A DNA stretch of 39,706 bases from NCBI GenBank assembly GCA_016790285.1, contig JAEUPJ010000037.1, positions 1 through 39,706 of the forward strand. Reading direction: 5' to 3'. The notes under the pieces were generated by a model. It was not told the DNA's origin and did not search any database. It saw only the letters and a program-made list of their open reading frames with translations. This document shows positions 29,755 to 38,564 of this stretch, piece after piece. The translations under genes and the position numbers were made by a program. How positions within the stretch are numbered: the stretch's first letter is position 1; every line of letters starts with the position of its first letter. This DNA is from Roseateles sp. GTDB lineage: Bacteria; Pseudomonadota; Gammaproteobacteria; Burkholderiales; Burkholderiaceae_C.

Positions 29755-31463
29755 AGGGGCAGCTGAGTCTGCGCAGCCAGCTCAGCCTGGTGCTGGGCGG
29801 GCTGGCCCTGGCCATCCTCGGTGGTGTGGGGGGCTACCTGGGCGGCATCGCCACGGACGAGCTGTTCACGGCCCAGCAGGCCGTGGTGCGCTCGACGGCG
29901 CAGTCAGCCGCCGAGCTGCTGGCCTCGCAGCTGCGTGACCGAGAGCGGGAGATCGAGCTGCTGAGCCTGGCGCCACACCTCGCGCAGGGCGGGCTGGACA
30001 GCAGCCTCGTGCGCGATTCGCTTGACCGCCGCGCCGCGCTGCATGACGAGTTCGCCTGGCTCGGCGTGGCCGACCCCGATGGCAAGGTCCTGCAGGCCAC
30101 GGGCGGCATGCTGATGGGCCGCTCGGTTGCGCAGCGGGAGTGGTTCATCGCCGCGCGCGAGCGCGTCTACGTGGGCGACGTCCACGAGGCCAAGCTGCTG
30201 GCGACGCTGCTGCCCGCGCAACCCAGCGGCGAGCCAACCCGCTTCATCGATTTCGCAGCCCCCATCCGCGATGCCGACGGCCGCCTGCGGGGCGTGGTGG
30301 GCGCGCATGCCCACTGGCGCTGGATCACGGGCCTGGTGGACGGCGTCACCCGAAGGCAGAGCCCGGGCGGGGGCATCGACGCCCTCATCCTGGACCGCGA
30401 CGGGCGCGTGCTGTACCCGGAGGCCCTGAAGGCGGCGCAGGCCGACGGGCAGCCCGTGCTGCCCACGGCGCTCGTCAACGGCCGTGTCGAAGGCGCGCTG
30501 CGCTTTGGTGACGGCAAGGAGTACCTCACGAGCGAGGCCGCCCTGCACGCGCGCACCAATGCCGAGCTGGGTTGGCGCATCGTGGCCCGCCAGCCGATGG
30601 AGCTCGCCCTGCGGCCGGTGCACGAGCTGCGCCGGGAGCTGGCGCTGCTGGGCGTCTTCGTGGCCGCGGCGCTGGTGCTGTCGGCGCTCGTGCTGGCCCG
30701 CCGGGTGAGCCGCCCGGTGGAGGAACTCGCACGCATCGCCCGTCGCGTGGAGACCGAGCGCGTGGTGCCGGAGTTCCCGGAGCGGCCGGCCTACCTGGAA
30801 CTGGCCCACCTCAGCGACGCGATGCGCTCCATGACGCGCTCGTTGCTGGACACCGAGCATGAGCTGCAGCAGTCCAACGCCACGCTGGAGTCGCAGGTAC
30901 AGGAGCGCACCGCCGAGCTGCAGGCCGCCAATGCGGCGCTGGAGCACCTGGCCACGCGCGACCCGCTCACCGGGCTGCACAACCGGCGCAACCTGGACAC
31001 CCGGCTGGACGAGGCACTGGCGCTGGACCGGCGCTACGGCGTGCCGCACGGGCGCGTGCACGGGCTGCTGCTGATCGACGTGGACCACTTCAAGCACATC
31101 AACGACGCCCACGGCCACCCGGCCGGCGATGCGGTGCTGCGCCAGCTGGCCCAGCTGCTGCTCGCCACGGTGCGGGCGAGCGACGTGGCGGCGCGGTTCG
31201 GCGGCGAGGAGTTCGCCGTGCTGCTGCCCGAGCTGACCGGGGCGGTGGACGCGGTCATGACCGCGGAGAAGATCCGCCAGGCCGTGGAGTCGACGCGCTT
31301 CGGCGCCGTGGGCAAGGTCACGGTCAGTGTCGGGGTGAGCCTGGCCACGCCCGAGGACGCCGATGCGCGACCGCTCATCGACCGGGCGGATGCGGCCCTT
31401 TACGAAGCCAAGCGCAGCGGGCGCAATTCGGTCGTGCTCAAGAGCGCCGAGCCCGCGGCCTGA
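29751..31463 (+). CDS. dCache-HAMP-GGDEF diguanylate cyclase
   Basis: 570 residues. There is a transmembrane helix near 15-33, a periplasmic dCache sensor (about 35-295; FAWLGVADPDGKVLQATGG, SVAQREWFIAARERVYVGD, DFAAPIRDADGRLRGVVGAH), and a second transmembrane helix (LALLGVFVAAALVLSALVLA). HAMP, a coiled coil (LQQSNATLESQVQERTAELQ) and a GGDEF domain follow, with GGEEF at 484-488 and the inhibitory I-site RASD at 475-478, five residues before it. It should make c-di-GMP with product inhibition. It is the last gene of the run, overlapping its neighbour by ATGA. Its presence couples a periplasmic small-molecule input and c-di-GMP to the phosphorelay cluster; a PilZ receptor lies at 4580. Confidence 0.93.
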   Translation: MKGQLSLRSQLSLVLGGLALAILGGVGGYLGGIATDELFTAQQAVVRSTAQSAAELLASQLRDREREIELLSLAPHLAQGGLDSSLVRDSLDRRAALHDEFAWLGVADPDGKVLQATGGMLMGRSVAQREWFIAARERVYVGDVHEAKLLATLLPAQPSGEPTRFIDFAAPIRDADGRLRGVVGAHAHWRWITGLVDGVTRRQSPGGGIDALILDRDGRVLYPEALKAAQADGQPVLPTALVNGRVEGALRFGDGKEYLTSEAALHARTNAELGWRIVARQPMELALRPVHELRRELALLGVFVAAALVLSALVLARRVSRPVEELARIARRVETERVVPEFPERPAYLELAHLSDAMRSMTRSLLDTEHELQQSNATLESQVQERTAELQAANAALEHLATRDPLTGLHNRRNLDTRLDEALALDRRYGVPHGRVHGLLLIDVDHFKHINDAHGHPAGDAVLRQLAQLLLATVRASDVAARFGGEEFAVLLPELTGAVDAVMTAEKIRQAVESTRFGAVGKVTVSVGVSLATPEDADARPLIDRADAALYEAKRSGRNSVVLKSAEPAA

Positions 31464-31469
31464 GCCGGC

Positions 31470-32159
31470 TCAGATCAGCTGCAGCGGCGCGCGAAACACG
31501 TAGCCCACGCGCGACTTGCTCTGCAGCGGCACGAGGGTGGGCGTGGCGCGCTCGATGCGGCGACGCAGGCGGTAGATGGTGGCCGACAGGCCGTCGTCCG
31601 TCTCGCCCTCGTTCACCTCACGGCCGAGCTTGTTCAGCAGCGTCTCGCGCGTGACGGGCTCGCCGCCGGCCTGGGCAAAGCATTCCAGCAGCTGCCGGTC
31701 GGCCTCGCTGAGCTGGATGCGGGTGCCGTCGGGCACGATCAGCTCGCCGCTGGCGCGGTCCAGCTTCCAGACGGCGTCGGCCGCGGACGGCTTGGCCACG
31801 CGCCGCTGCACGGCGGCAATCGCCAGGGCCACCTGCTCGAACTGCACCGGCTTGACCAGGTACATGTCCGCACCGGCCGTGATCACTTCCCTGAACACTT
31901 CAGGCCCGAGGCGGCCGGAGACGACCACGACACCGGCGTCGGTGCGCCGGCGCAGGATCTTGATGAGCTCCACGCCGTTGACGCCGGGCAGCATCAGGTC
32001 GACCAGGTAGAAGTCGAAGGAGAAAGCGTCGGGAGCGGCCAGCAGCGCATTGCTGTCATCGAACCGGCTGACGGTGATGCCCTGCTCCTGGAGGAACTGG
32101 GCGAGGAATTCGGAATATTCGGCGTCGTCGTCGATGAGGGCGAGGTTCTTGGGCTGCAT
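31470..32159 (-). CDS. OmpR/PhoB-type response regulator
   Basis: 229 residues. The receiver at 3-118 has LIDDDAEYS, phospho-acceptor Asp54 in YLVDLMLPG, the Ser of VVVVSGRLG and Lys in YLVKPVQ. The winged-helix DNA-binding domain at about 130-226 has IQLSEADRQLLECFAQ, TRETLLNKLGREV, LSATIYRLRRRIE and KSRVGYVF. No kinase is adjacent on its own strand. It ends seven bases from the diguanylate cyclase stop, converging on the phosphorelay operon, so it may be a second phosphate acceptor of that system or an orphan. There is a GGAG about 12 bases before the ATG, somewhat far. Confidence 0.92.
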   Translation of the reverse strand: MQPKNLALIDDDAEYSEFLAQFLQEQGITVSRFDDSNALLAAPDAFSFDFYLVDLMLPGVNGVELIKILRRRTDAGVVVVSGRLGPEVFREVITAGADMYLVKPVQFEQVALAIAAVQRRVAKPSAADAVWKLDRASGELIVPDGTRIQLSEADRQLLECFAQAGGEPVTRETLLNKLGREVNEGETDDGLSATIYRLRRRIERATPTLVPLQSKSRVGYVFRAPLQLI

Positions 32160-32199
32160 GGCGGCGGGGGGCTCCGGAGCAACCGCGGAGTTTGCCGCA

Positions 32200-32213
32200 T
32201 GACGGAGCCGTCA
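32200..32213. promoter_or_regulatory. Possible operator palindrome between divergent genes
   Basis: TGACGG-AG-CCGTCA, extended on both sides by CA/CATG with one offset base. It sits 41 bases upstream of the OmpR-type regulator gene and 110 bases before the divergent small gene. It could be a binding site for a regulator; nothing identifies which. Confidence 0.3.
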
Positions 32214-32270
32214 GCATGCAATCAAACGCGCCAAGCGTGCCGATTTGCGCAGTCTTCAGGCCATAAATGA

Positions 32271-32300
32271 TTGACAACGGTTGAATGCCGTGTGAAATCT
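32271..32300 (+). promoter_or_regulatory. Weak promoter candidate for the 32322 gene
   Basis: TTGACA (32271-32276), a perfect -35 hexamer, an 18-base spacer and AAATCT (32295-32300) as a poor -10. This 50-base stretch is clearly more A/T-rich than the coding DNA around it, as expected for a promoter. Confidence 0.35.
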
Positions 32301-32321
32301 GAATAACACAGGAGACAAGCC

Positions 32322-32672
32322 ATGGATGACGCTCCAAGCGAAGCCGGCCCTGACCCGATGGAGTGGCTGCTGCCTGGCCACCGCGCCGCGCCGGCCGACG
32401 CGCTCAAGCGCATCCAGGCCCTGTGCGGGGCGTGGGCCGACCTGCACGCGGCGATGTTCATCGTGCTGGCCACACACCAGAACCTGCCGCGCGACGTGCT
32501 GGCCGTGGCGCTCAAGCAGTACCGCGCCGACCTGGAGCCCTACAGCCGCGAGGACGTGGTGAGCCTGCTCACGGCGGTGTGGAACGGTGGCAAGAGCGGC
32601 TTTGACGCCGTGCTGCGCACGCGAGCCAATTCACCCAAGCGCGGCGGCAGCTTTTCGTGGGTCAAGGAATAG
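32322..32672 (+). CDS. Hypothetical protein, 116 aa
   Basis: I do not recognise a family. It starts MDDAPSEAGPDPMEWLLPGH, then a helical core (ALKRIQALCGAWADLHAAMF, LPRDVLAVALKQYRADLE, REDVVSLLTAVWNGGKSGFDAVL), ending in basic RANSPKRGGSFSWVKE. No transmembrane segment or cysteine pair is present. A good ribosome binding site (GGAG at 32312-32315, 6 bases before ATG) supports the start. It is divergent from the OmpR-type regulator with a promoter-like AT-rich gap between, and converges with the DUF1415 gene 28 bases downstream. The small size, basic tail and single-gene transcription give no functional clue. Confidence 0.7.
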   Translation: MDDAPSEAGPDPMEWLLPGHRAAPADALKRIQALCGAWADLHAAMFIVLATHQNLPRDVLAVALKQYRADLEPYSREDVVSLLTAVWNGGKSGFDAVLRTRANSPKRGGSFSWVKE

Positions 32673-32700
32673 CGTCAAGGATTTGCGGCGCCGTCGCGCC

Positions 32701-33243
32701 TCAACCCTTCAACCCGAGCTTGCGCCAGCCATCCAGCCCCAGGCGCGCCAGCGTGTCGAGGTTGCTCTCGAAGATGGCCGCGGTGTCGGGCATCGACTCC
32801 ACGGCGCGCGTGATGCTCTCCTCGCGCAGCAGGTGCAGCGTGGGGTAGGGCGAGCGGTTGCTGTAGTTGCCGATGTCGCCCTCGGGCGTGCCTTCGAACT
32901 GGTAGTCGGGGTGGAAGTCGGCGATCTGCAGCGTGCCGTCGAGCTCGAGCTCGTCCACCAGCGCGTCGGCCGCGTCCAGGAAGTCGTTGAATTCCAGGAA
33001 GTCGGTCAGCACCCCGGGGTGGATGAGCAGCGTCGTGTCCACCTCCAGCGGGTCGGCGCGGTTCAGCGCGAGCAGCTCTCGGGCAAGGTCCTTGAGGAGC
33101 TGCTCCGGGTCTGTGGCGTCGCTCACCACGTAGCGGATGCGCTCGTTGACGTGCACCGCCTTGGCGAAGGGGCACAGGTTCAGGCCGATGACGGCCTTGA
33201 CGACCCAGTCGCGGGTGTCGGTGATGACTTGTTCGTGATTCAT
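32701..33243 (-). CDS. DUF1415 family protein
   Basis: 180 residues. Hallmarks are the N-terminal DWVVKAVIGLNLCPFAKAV segment with its conserved N-L-C-P-F-A motif, LEFNDFLDAADALV, IADFHPDYQF and NRSPYPTLHLLREESITRAV, which together define DUF1415. The family is found mainly in beta- and gammaproteobacteria. Its biochemical function is unknown to me; the conserved Cys-Pro and His-Pro motifs suggest an active or metal site, but this is speculation. ATG 33243 is chosen as the family start; an upstream in-frame ATG would add CLWLCSKSAE, which is repeat-derived sequence. The gene lies downstream of a CACAGAG hairpin that separates it from the amidohydrolase on the same strand. Confidence 0.85.
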   Translation of the reverse strand: MNHEQVITDTRDWVVKAVIGLNLCPFAKAVHVNERIRYVVSDATDPEQLLKDLARELLALNRADPLEVDTTLLIHPGVLTDFLEFNDFLDAADALVDELELDGTLQIADFHPDYQFEGTPEGDIGNYSNRSPYPTLHLLREESITRAVESMPDTAAIFESNLDTLARLGLDGWRKLGLKG

Positions 33244-33262
33244 TTCAGCGCTCTTTGAACAC

Positions 33263-33327
33263 AGCCACAGACACACAGAGGCACAGAGAAAGTCGCGCCC
33301 CCTCTGTGCCTCTATGCCTCTGTGGCT
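33263..33327. repeat. Long hairpin of CACAGAG type between two minus-strand genes
   Basis: Left arm 33263-33288 pairs with 33302-33327 around a 13-base loop (26 positions, three mismatches). The arms consist of CCACAG/GGCACAGAG units. Repeats of this kind (CACAGAGGCACAGAG) are widespread between genes in many bacteria. Positioned just after the amidohydrolase stop, it may serve as its terminator and in the other orientation insulates the DUF1415 gene. Confidence 0.75.
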
Positions 33328-33336
33328 TGTTGTTTC

Positions 33337-34527
33337 TCAGGTTCGATTCAACCAGGCTTCAGCCATGCGGACCCACATGGAGCCCCCGAGCGGAATGAGC
33401 TCGTCGTTGAAGTCGTAGCTCGGGTTGTGCAGCGTGCACGGGCCCAGGCCGTGGCCGCCGACGCGGTGGGTGCCGTCGCCGTTGCCGATGAGGAAGTAGC
33501 AGCCGGGCTTGTCGAGCAGGTAGTAGCTGAAGTCCTCGGCGCCCATCGTGGGCTCGAACTCCTGCACGTTGTCGGGCCCGACCATGTCGGTCAGCACGCG
33601 GCGGGCGAACTCGGTCTCGGCGGGGTGGTTGATGGTGGGCGGGTAGTTGCGTCGGAACTCGAACTCGGCAGTCAGCTCGAAGGCGCCGGCCAGCTGCTCG
33701 GTCATGTCCTTCATGCGGCGCTCCAGCAGGTCCAGCAGCTCCAGCGTGAAGGTGCGCACCGTGCCCTCCATGACGACGGAGTCGGGCACCACGTTGGTGG
33801 CCTCGCCGGCGTGGATCATGGTGACGGAGATGACGCCGGGGTCGATGGGCCGCTTGTTGCGGCTGATGATGGTCTGGAAGGCCGTGACCAGCTGGCAGGC
33901 GGCGGGCACCGGGTCCACGCCCAGGTGGGGCATGGCCGCGTGAGAGCCCTTGCCCTTGAGCGTGATCTTGAACTCGTTGCTGCTCGCGAACACCGGCCCG
34001 CTCTTGAGCGCGAACTGCCCGGCCTTCATGCCCGGCCAGTTGTGCGCGCCGAACATGGCCTCCATCGGGAACTTCTCGAACAGGCCGTCCTTGATCATCT
34101 CGCGAGCGCCGCCGCCGCCTTCCTCGGCAGGCTGGAAGACGAGGTAGACCGTGCCGTCGAAGTTGCGGTTCTTGGCCAGGTGCTTGGCCGCGGCCAGCAG
34201 CATGGCGGTGTGGCCGTCGTGGCCGCAGGCATGCATGCGGCCGAGGTAGGAACTGGCGTGCGGGAACTGGTTGCGCTCGGTCATGGGCAGCGCGTCAATG
34301 TCGGCCCGCAAGCCCACCGCGCGGTCCGACGTGCCGTTCTTGACGATGCCCACGATGCCCGTCTTGCCCAGGCCGCGGTGGATGGGAATGCCCCAGTCGG
34401 TCAGCGCCTTGGCAATGACATCGGCGGTGCGCTCCTCGTGGAAGCAGAGTTCGGGGTGCTTGTGCAGGTCACGGCGGATGGCCGTGATCTCTGGCGCGTC
34501 CGCCAGGATGGTGTCGATGAGCTTCAT
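33337..34527 (-). CDS. M20D-family amidohydrolase (hippurate hydrolase/N-acyl-amino-acid amidohydrolase type)
   Basis: 396 residues, full length for the family. The N-terminus has IRRDLHKHPELCFHEERTA, typical of M20D. Metal and catalytic residues are visible: Cys101/His103 in HACGHDGHTAML, Glu135/Glu136 in FQPAEEGGGGA, His162 in GAHNWPG, and a final His in LHNPSYDFND. The dimerisation domain contains GKGSHAAMPHLGVDPV and EATNVVPDSVVMEGTVRTF. Cytosolic; no signal peptide. It hydrolyses N-acyl or N-benzoyl amino acids or similar amides; the natural substrate is not predictable. It is divergent from the small secreted protein at 34578 with 50 bases between starts, and probably transcribed alone. 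Confidence 0.93.
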   Translation of the reverse strand: MKLIDTILADAPEITAIRRDLHKHPELCFHEERTADVIAKALTDWGIPIHRGLGKTGIVGIVKNGTSDRAVGLRADIDALPMTERNQFPHASSYLGRMHACGHDGHTAMLLAAAKHLAKNRNFDGTVYLVFQPAEEGGGGAREMIKDGLFEKFPMEAMFGAHNWPGMKAGQFALKSGPVFASSNEFKITLKGKGSHAAMPHLGVDPVPAACQLVTAFQTIISRNKRPIDPGVISVTMIHAGEATNVVPDSVVMEGTVRTFTLELLDLLERRMKDMTEQLAGAFELTAEFEFRRNYPPTINHPAETEFARRVLTDMVGPDNVQEFEPTMGAEDFSYYLLDKPGCYFLIGNGDGTHRVGGHGLGPCTLHNPSYDFNDELIPLGGSMWVRMAEAWLNRT

Positions 34528-34577
34528 GACAGGGTGACTTCAGGCTCGGTGGAAACGCTGAGTTTAGGATTGCGCCC

Positions 34578-34892
34578 GTGAACCCTGGTCGTTGGTCAAG
34601 AAAGTGGCTGCTCTGGCTGGCCCTGCTGCTCCCCGTCGCGCAAGCGCTGGCCGGGGCGCATGCGCTGTCGCACGCCACCGGCGAACGACAGGGCGACAGC
34701 ATCGCCCACCTGGTTCACTGCGACCTTTGCCTGACGGCTGCCGACCTCGGCACCGGCGCGCCCGTGGCTGCGCCGGCGTTGATCGCGCTGGCCGACGCGG
34801 CTCACGCAGCACCCCTGCCGGCGCGTGGTGGTGCACCGCACGCGGTGTCGCTCGGCCTGCCGCCGGCCCGGGCCCCGCCGGCTTCCGCCTGA
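34578..34892 (+). CDS. Small secreted protein with CxxC motif, upstream of TonB receptor (DUF2946-like)
   Basis: 104 residues from a GTG start. A signal peptide (MNPGRWSRKWLLWLALLLPV, cleavage near AQALAGA) is followed by His-rich ALSHATGERQGDSIAHLVHCDLC, written here as ALSHATGE and HLVHCDLCLTA, and an Ala/Pro tail. The H-x-x-x-HCDLC arrangement resembles DUF2946 proteins that often stand directly before genes for metal-related TonB-dependent receptors. A role in metal handling is inferred from that context. The GTG is chosen because the signal peptide begins there. A 67-base gap separates it from the receptor gene on the same strand, so they are likely co-transcribed. Confidence 0.65.
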   Translation: MNPGRWSRKWLLWLALLLPVAQALAGAHALSHATGERQGDSIAHLVHCDLCLTAADLGTGAPVAAPALIALADAAHAAPLPARGGAPHAVSLGLPPARAPPASA

Positions 34893-34959
34893 ACTCCAAG
34901 CCCCTCCCGCGCGCCTGAACGGCCCGTGGGTTCTTGCGTTTTCTCGTGGAAGTCTCCTC

Positions 34960-36969
34960 ATGCGTTCCTTTGCCCTGGCGCCGCTCGCGGCCGCCTGCCT
35001 CACCCTGGCCGCCCAGGCCGCCCTGGCCGATGCCGCCGAATCCCTCGACAAGGTCGTCGTCACCGGCAACCCCCTGAAGAGCCAGGTGCTGGCCCAGCCC
35101 AGCGACTCGCTCAGCGGCGACCAGCTCGTGCTGACCCGGGCTGCCAACCTCGGCGACACCCTGCAGGGCCTGGCCGGCGTGTCGGCCACCAACTTCGGCC
35201 CCAACGCCAGCCGGCCCAGCATCCGCGGCCTGGACGGCGACCGGGTGCGCATCCTGAACAACTCCGGCGCGTCGGTGGATGCGTCCAACCTCAGCTTCGA
35301 CCATGGCGTGGCCATCGACCCGCTGGTCATCGACAAGGTCGAGGTGCTGCGCGGCGCGGCTGCGCTGCTGTACGGCGGCAATGCGGTGGGGGGCGTGGTC
35401 AACACGCTGGACAACCGCATCCCGCGCACGCTGATCGACGGACTGAGCGGCGCGGCGGAAGTGCGCCTGGGCGGCCCGTCCAACGACCGCAGCGGCGCCG
35501 TCGTGCTGGACGGCGGCAGCGGCCGGCCCAACGCCGGCTGGGGCTGGCACGCCGACCTCTCCGCCCGCGACGCCGGTGACCAGCGTGCGCCGCGGTTCTC
35601 CAGCCCGACCGACGACGGCAGCGAGAGCCGCACGACCGTGCGCAACTCGGCCACCCACAACCACAGCGCCGCCCTGGGCGGCTCGGTGTTTTTCCAGGGG
35701 GGCTTCGCGGGTGTGTCGGTGGACGACTTCCGCACCACCTACGGCACTACGGTGGAAGACGCCGCCAAGATCAAGATGAAGCGCCAGCGCGTGGCCACGG
35801 CCGGTGAGTGGAGCACCAACGAGGGGCCGGTGCGCTCCGTCAGCTGGCAGCTCAGCCGCAACCGCTACGAGCACTCCGAGATCGAGGATGGCCAGGTCGG
35901 CACCACCTTCAAGAGCACTGGCACCGACGGCCGGCTGGAGCTGACGCATGCGCCCCTGGGTGGCGTCAGTGGCGTGGTGGGCGTGCAGTGGGAGAGCCTG
36001 GACTTCTCGGCGCTGGGCGAGGAGGCCTTCGTGCCCAGCACGCGCACGCGCAACACCGGCCTGTTCATCCTGGAGCAGTACCGCGTGGGTGAGCTGCAGC
36101 TCTCGGCCGGCGCGCGCCACGAGCAGGTGCGGGTGCACTCCGAGGGCGACACCGACACCAGCGACGGCCGCTTCGGCTCGCCGCAGCAGCGCAGCTTCAG
36201 CCCCACGAGCCTGGCGCTGAGCAGCGTCTACGGCCTGGGCGGCGGCTGGAGCCTCAGCGCCAACCTGAACCGCACGCAACGCGCGCCGGCCTACTACGAG
36301 CTGTACGCCAACGGCCTGCACCTGGCCACCGACGCCTTCGAGCGCGGCGACCCGACGCTTGGCCTGGAGCGCTCGCGCGGCGCGGACTTCGGCGTGAAGT
36401 GGGAGGGCGAGCGCAGCCATGTGCACATGAACGTGTACGAGACGCGCTTCTCCAACTACATCGCGCTGCAGGCCAACGGGCAGACCGTGGCGAACCCGGA
36501 CGGCGGTGACCTGCCGGTGTACGTGTTCCAGGGCGTGCCGGCGCGGCTGCGCGGCGTCGAGCTGGAAGGCCGCTGGCAGGCCACGGCCATGCTGGCGCTG
36601 CTGGGCCAGTTCGACACCGTGCGCGGCGAGAACACGCAGACGGGCGAGCCGCTGCCCCGCCTGGCGCCGCGACGCGCCATGCTCGGCGTGGAGGCCCAGC
36701 AGGGCCCGTGGTCGGCGCGCGTGGAGTGGCGCCTGGCCGCCCGCCAGGACCGCGTCGACGCATTCGACCGGCCCACCGCCGGCTATGGCACCGTCAACGC
36801 CAGCCTGGCCCGCCAGCTCAAGCTCGGCGAGCTGGACGGCCTGTGGTACCTGCGGCTGACCAACCTGGGCAACAAGCTGGCCTACAACGCCACGGCCGTC
36901 CCCACGATCCGGGATTTGAGCCCGCAGGCCGGCCGCTCGGTCATGACCGGGGTCCAGGTGAGGTTCTGA
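34960..36969 (+). CDS. TonB-dependent outer-membrane receptor, ZnuD-like
   Basis: 669 residues. There is a signal peptide (MRSFALAPLAAACLTLAAQA, cleaved near ALA-DAA). A TonB-box-like LDKVVVTGNPL is followed by the plug domain (about 45-155: LGDTLQGLAGVSATNFGPNA, RPSIRGLDGDRVRILNN, VIDKVEVLRGAAALLYGGNA, GGVVN) and a 22-strand barrel region ending in the usual C-terminal aromatic (VQVRF). The barrel segment PAYYELYANGLHLATDAFE resembles the ZnuD zinc receptor family, as do the His-containing loops (NSATHNHSAALGG). It imports a chelated metal, probably zinc, with TonB energy. ATG 34960 is preferred because the signal peptide starts there. I did not see a clear Zur site upstream. Confidence 0.85.
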   Translation: MRSFALAPLAAACLTLAAQAALADAAESLDKVVVTGNPLKSQVLAQPSDSLSGDQLVLTRAANLGDTLQGLAGVSATNFGPNASRPSIRGLDGDRVRILNNSGASVDASNLSFDHGVAIDPLVIDKVEVLRGAAALLYGGNAVGGVVNTLDNRIPRTLIDGLSGAAEVRLGGPSNDRSGAVVLDGGSGRPNAGWGWHADLSARDAGDQRAPRFSSPTDDGSESRTTVRNSATHNHSAALGGSVFFQGGFAGVSVDDFRTTYGTTVEDAAKIKMKRQRVATAGEWSTNEGPVRSVSWQLSRNRYEHSEIEDGQVGTTFKSTGTDGRLELTHAPLGGVSGVVGVQWESLDFSALGEEAFVPSTRTRNTGLFILEQYRVGELQLSAGARHEQVRVHSEGDTDTSDGRFGSPQQRSFSPTSLALSSVYGLGGGWSLSANLNRTQRAPAYYELYANGLHLATDAFERGDPTLGLERSRGADFGVKWEGERSHVHMNVYETRFSNYIALQANGQTVANPDGGDLPVYVFQGVPARLRGVELEGRWQATAMLALLGQFDTVRGENTQTGEPLPRLAPRRAMLGVEAQQGPWSARVEWRLAARQDRVDAFDRPTAGYGTVNASLARQLKLGELDGLWYLRLTNLGNKLAYNATAVPTIRDLSPQAGRSVMTGVQVRF

Positions 36970-36976
36970 CCCCCAC

Positions 36977-37014
36977 GGCGCCGGCCCCGGGACATACCCT
37001 GGTGCGCCGGCGCC
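36977..37014 (+). terminator. Possible hairpin terminator after the receptor gene
   Basis: GGCGCCGG (36977-36984) pairs with CCGGCGCC (37007-37014) around a 22-base GC-rich loop that can pair further in part (CCCGGG/CCTGG). It begins 8 bases after the stop. No T-run follows. Confidence 0.35.
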
Positions 37015-37117
37015 TGCGGCACGGGCATGCTGCACCTGAACAGTGCCTGCGCGCACCACAAGCCACCGCCCCATGTGGGCGCGGAACTTGCGTCGCAGGC
37101 TCTGAAGAGGAGCAACG

Positions 37118-38551
37118 ATGCAGACCGCTTTTGACGAGATGAATGCTGCGGGGCCCGTCACCCGCGCCCACTACGAGTCCTACGCCCGCTGGCTGGCCGA
37201 CCAGCCCGAGAGCCTGATGCGCGAGCGGCGCGAGCAGGCTGAACTGATCTTCCGCCGCGTGGGCATCACCTTCGCCGTCTACGGCGACAAGGACAGCGGC
37301 GAGGGCACCGAGCGCCTGATCCCCTTCGACCTCATCCCGCGGGTCATCCCGGCGGCCGAGTGGACGTCCATGCAGGCGGGCCTGGCCCAGCGGGTGACGG
37401 CGCTCAACCGCTTCATCCACGACGTCTACCACGGCCAGGAGATCCTCAAGGCCGGCCTCGTGCCCGCCGACGAGATCCTGAACAACGCCCAGTTCCGCAA
37501 GGAAATGATGGGCGTGGATGTGCCGGGCGGCGTCTACAGCCACATCGCCGGCGTCGACATCGTGCGGGCTGGCCACGCCGACGGCAGCGGCCACTACTAC
37601 GTGCTGGAAGACAACCTGCGCGTGCCCTCCGGCGTGAGCTACATGCTGGAGAACCGCAAGATGATGATGCGGCTCTTCCCCGAGCTGTTCGTCAACCACC
37701 GCATCGCGCCGGTCGCCCACTACCCGGACTTGCTGCTGGACACCCTGCGCAGCGTCGCCCCCTCCGGCGTGGCCGACCCTACCGTCGTCGTCATGACGCC
37801 GGGCATGTACAACTCGGCCTACTTCGAGCACGCCTTCCTCGCGCAGCAGATGGGGGTGGAGCTCGTGGAGGGGCAGGACCTGTTCGTCGACGGGGGTTTT
37901 GTGTACATGCGCACCACGCGCGGCCCCAAGCGCGTGGACGTCATCTACCGCCGCATCGACGACGACTTCCTCGACCCCAAGGTGTTCCGCCCCGACTCGC
38001 AGCTCGGCTGCGCGGGCCTTGTGGACGCCTACAAGGCCGGCAAGGTGACGCTGTCCAACGCCATCGGCACGGGCATCGCGGACGACAAGTCCATCTACCC
38101 CTACGTGCCGAAGATGATCGAGTTCTACCTCGGCGAAAAACCCATCCTGCAGAACGTGCCCACCTACGTCTGTCGCGAGAAGGACGACCTGGCCTACACG
38201 CTGGCCCACCTGCCGGAGCTGGTGGTCAAGGAGGTGCACGGCGCCGGGGGCTACGGCATGCTCGTGGGGCCTGCGGCCACCAAGGCCGAGATCGAGGCCT
38301 TCCGCGCGCAGCTGGTGGCCAACCCGAGCAACTACATCGCGCAGCCGACGCTGGCACTCAGCACCTGTCCGACCTTCGTGGAGAGCGGCATCGCGCCCCG
38401 TCACATTGATCTGCGACCCTTCGTGCTGTCGGGGGCAAGCGTACGCATGGTGCCCGGCGGCCTGACCCGCGTGGCCTTGAAGGAGGGCTCGCTCGTGGTG
38501 AACAGCAGCCAGGGCGGCGGCACCAAGGACACCTGGGTGCTGGAAGACTGA
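37118..38551 (+). CDS. Circularly permuted ATP-grasp type 2 family protein
   Basis: 477 residues. Landmarks of the family are RREQAELIFRRVGITFAVYG, IPFDLIPRVIPAAEW, LNRFIHDVYHGQEILKAG, YYVLEDNLRVPSGVSYMLEN, VVMTPGMYNSAYFEHAFLA, the DVIYRRIDDDFLDP metal region and VVKEVHGAGGYGMLVGP nucleotide loop. The family is predicted to ligate amino or carboxyl groups using ATP, forming a peptide-like bond on an unknown substrate. A strong GAGGAG ribosome binding site lies 5 bases upstream of ATG 37118. The alpha-E gene follows after 13 bases, the usual partner. Cytosolic. Confidence 0.92.
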   Translation: MQTAFDEMNAAGPVTRAHYESYARWLADQPESLMRERREQAELIFRRVGITFAVYGDKDSGEGTERLIPFDLIPRVIPAAEWTSMQAGLAQRVTALNRFIHDVYHGQEILKAGLVPADEILNNAQFRKEMMGVDVPGGVYSHIAGVDIVRAGHADGSGHYYVLEDNLRVPSGVSYMLENRKMMMRLFPELFVNHRIAPVAHYPDLLLDTLRSVAPSGVADPTVVVMTPGMYNSAYFEHAFLAQQMGVELVEGQDLFVDGGFVYMRTTRGPKRVDVIYRRIDDDFLDPKVFRPDSQLGCAGLVDAYKAGKVTLSNAIGTGIADDKSIYPYVPKMIEFYLGEKPILQNVPTYVCREKDDLAYTLAHLPELVVKEVHGAGGYGMLVGPAATKAEIEAFRAQLVANPSNYIAQPTLALSTCPTFVESGIAPRHIDLRPFVLSGASVRMVPGGLTRVALKEGSLVVNSSQGGGTKDTWVLED

Positions 38552-38564
38552 GGGAGACGACAAG

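Noticed and set aside
33263-33327. CRISPR-like repeat
   Set aside because: The CACAGAG units form one inverted repeat with a single loop, not regularly spaced direct repeats with spacers.
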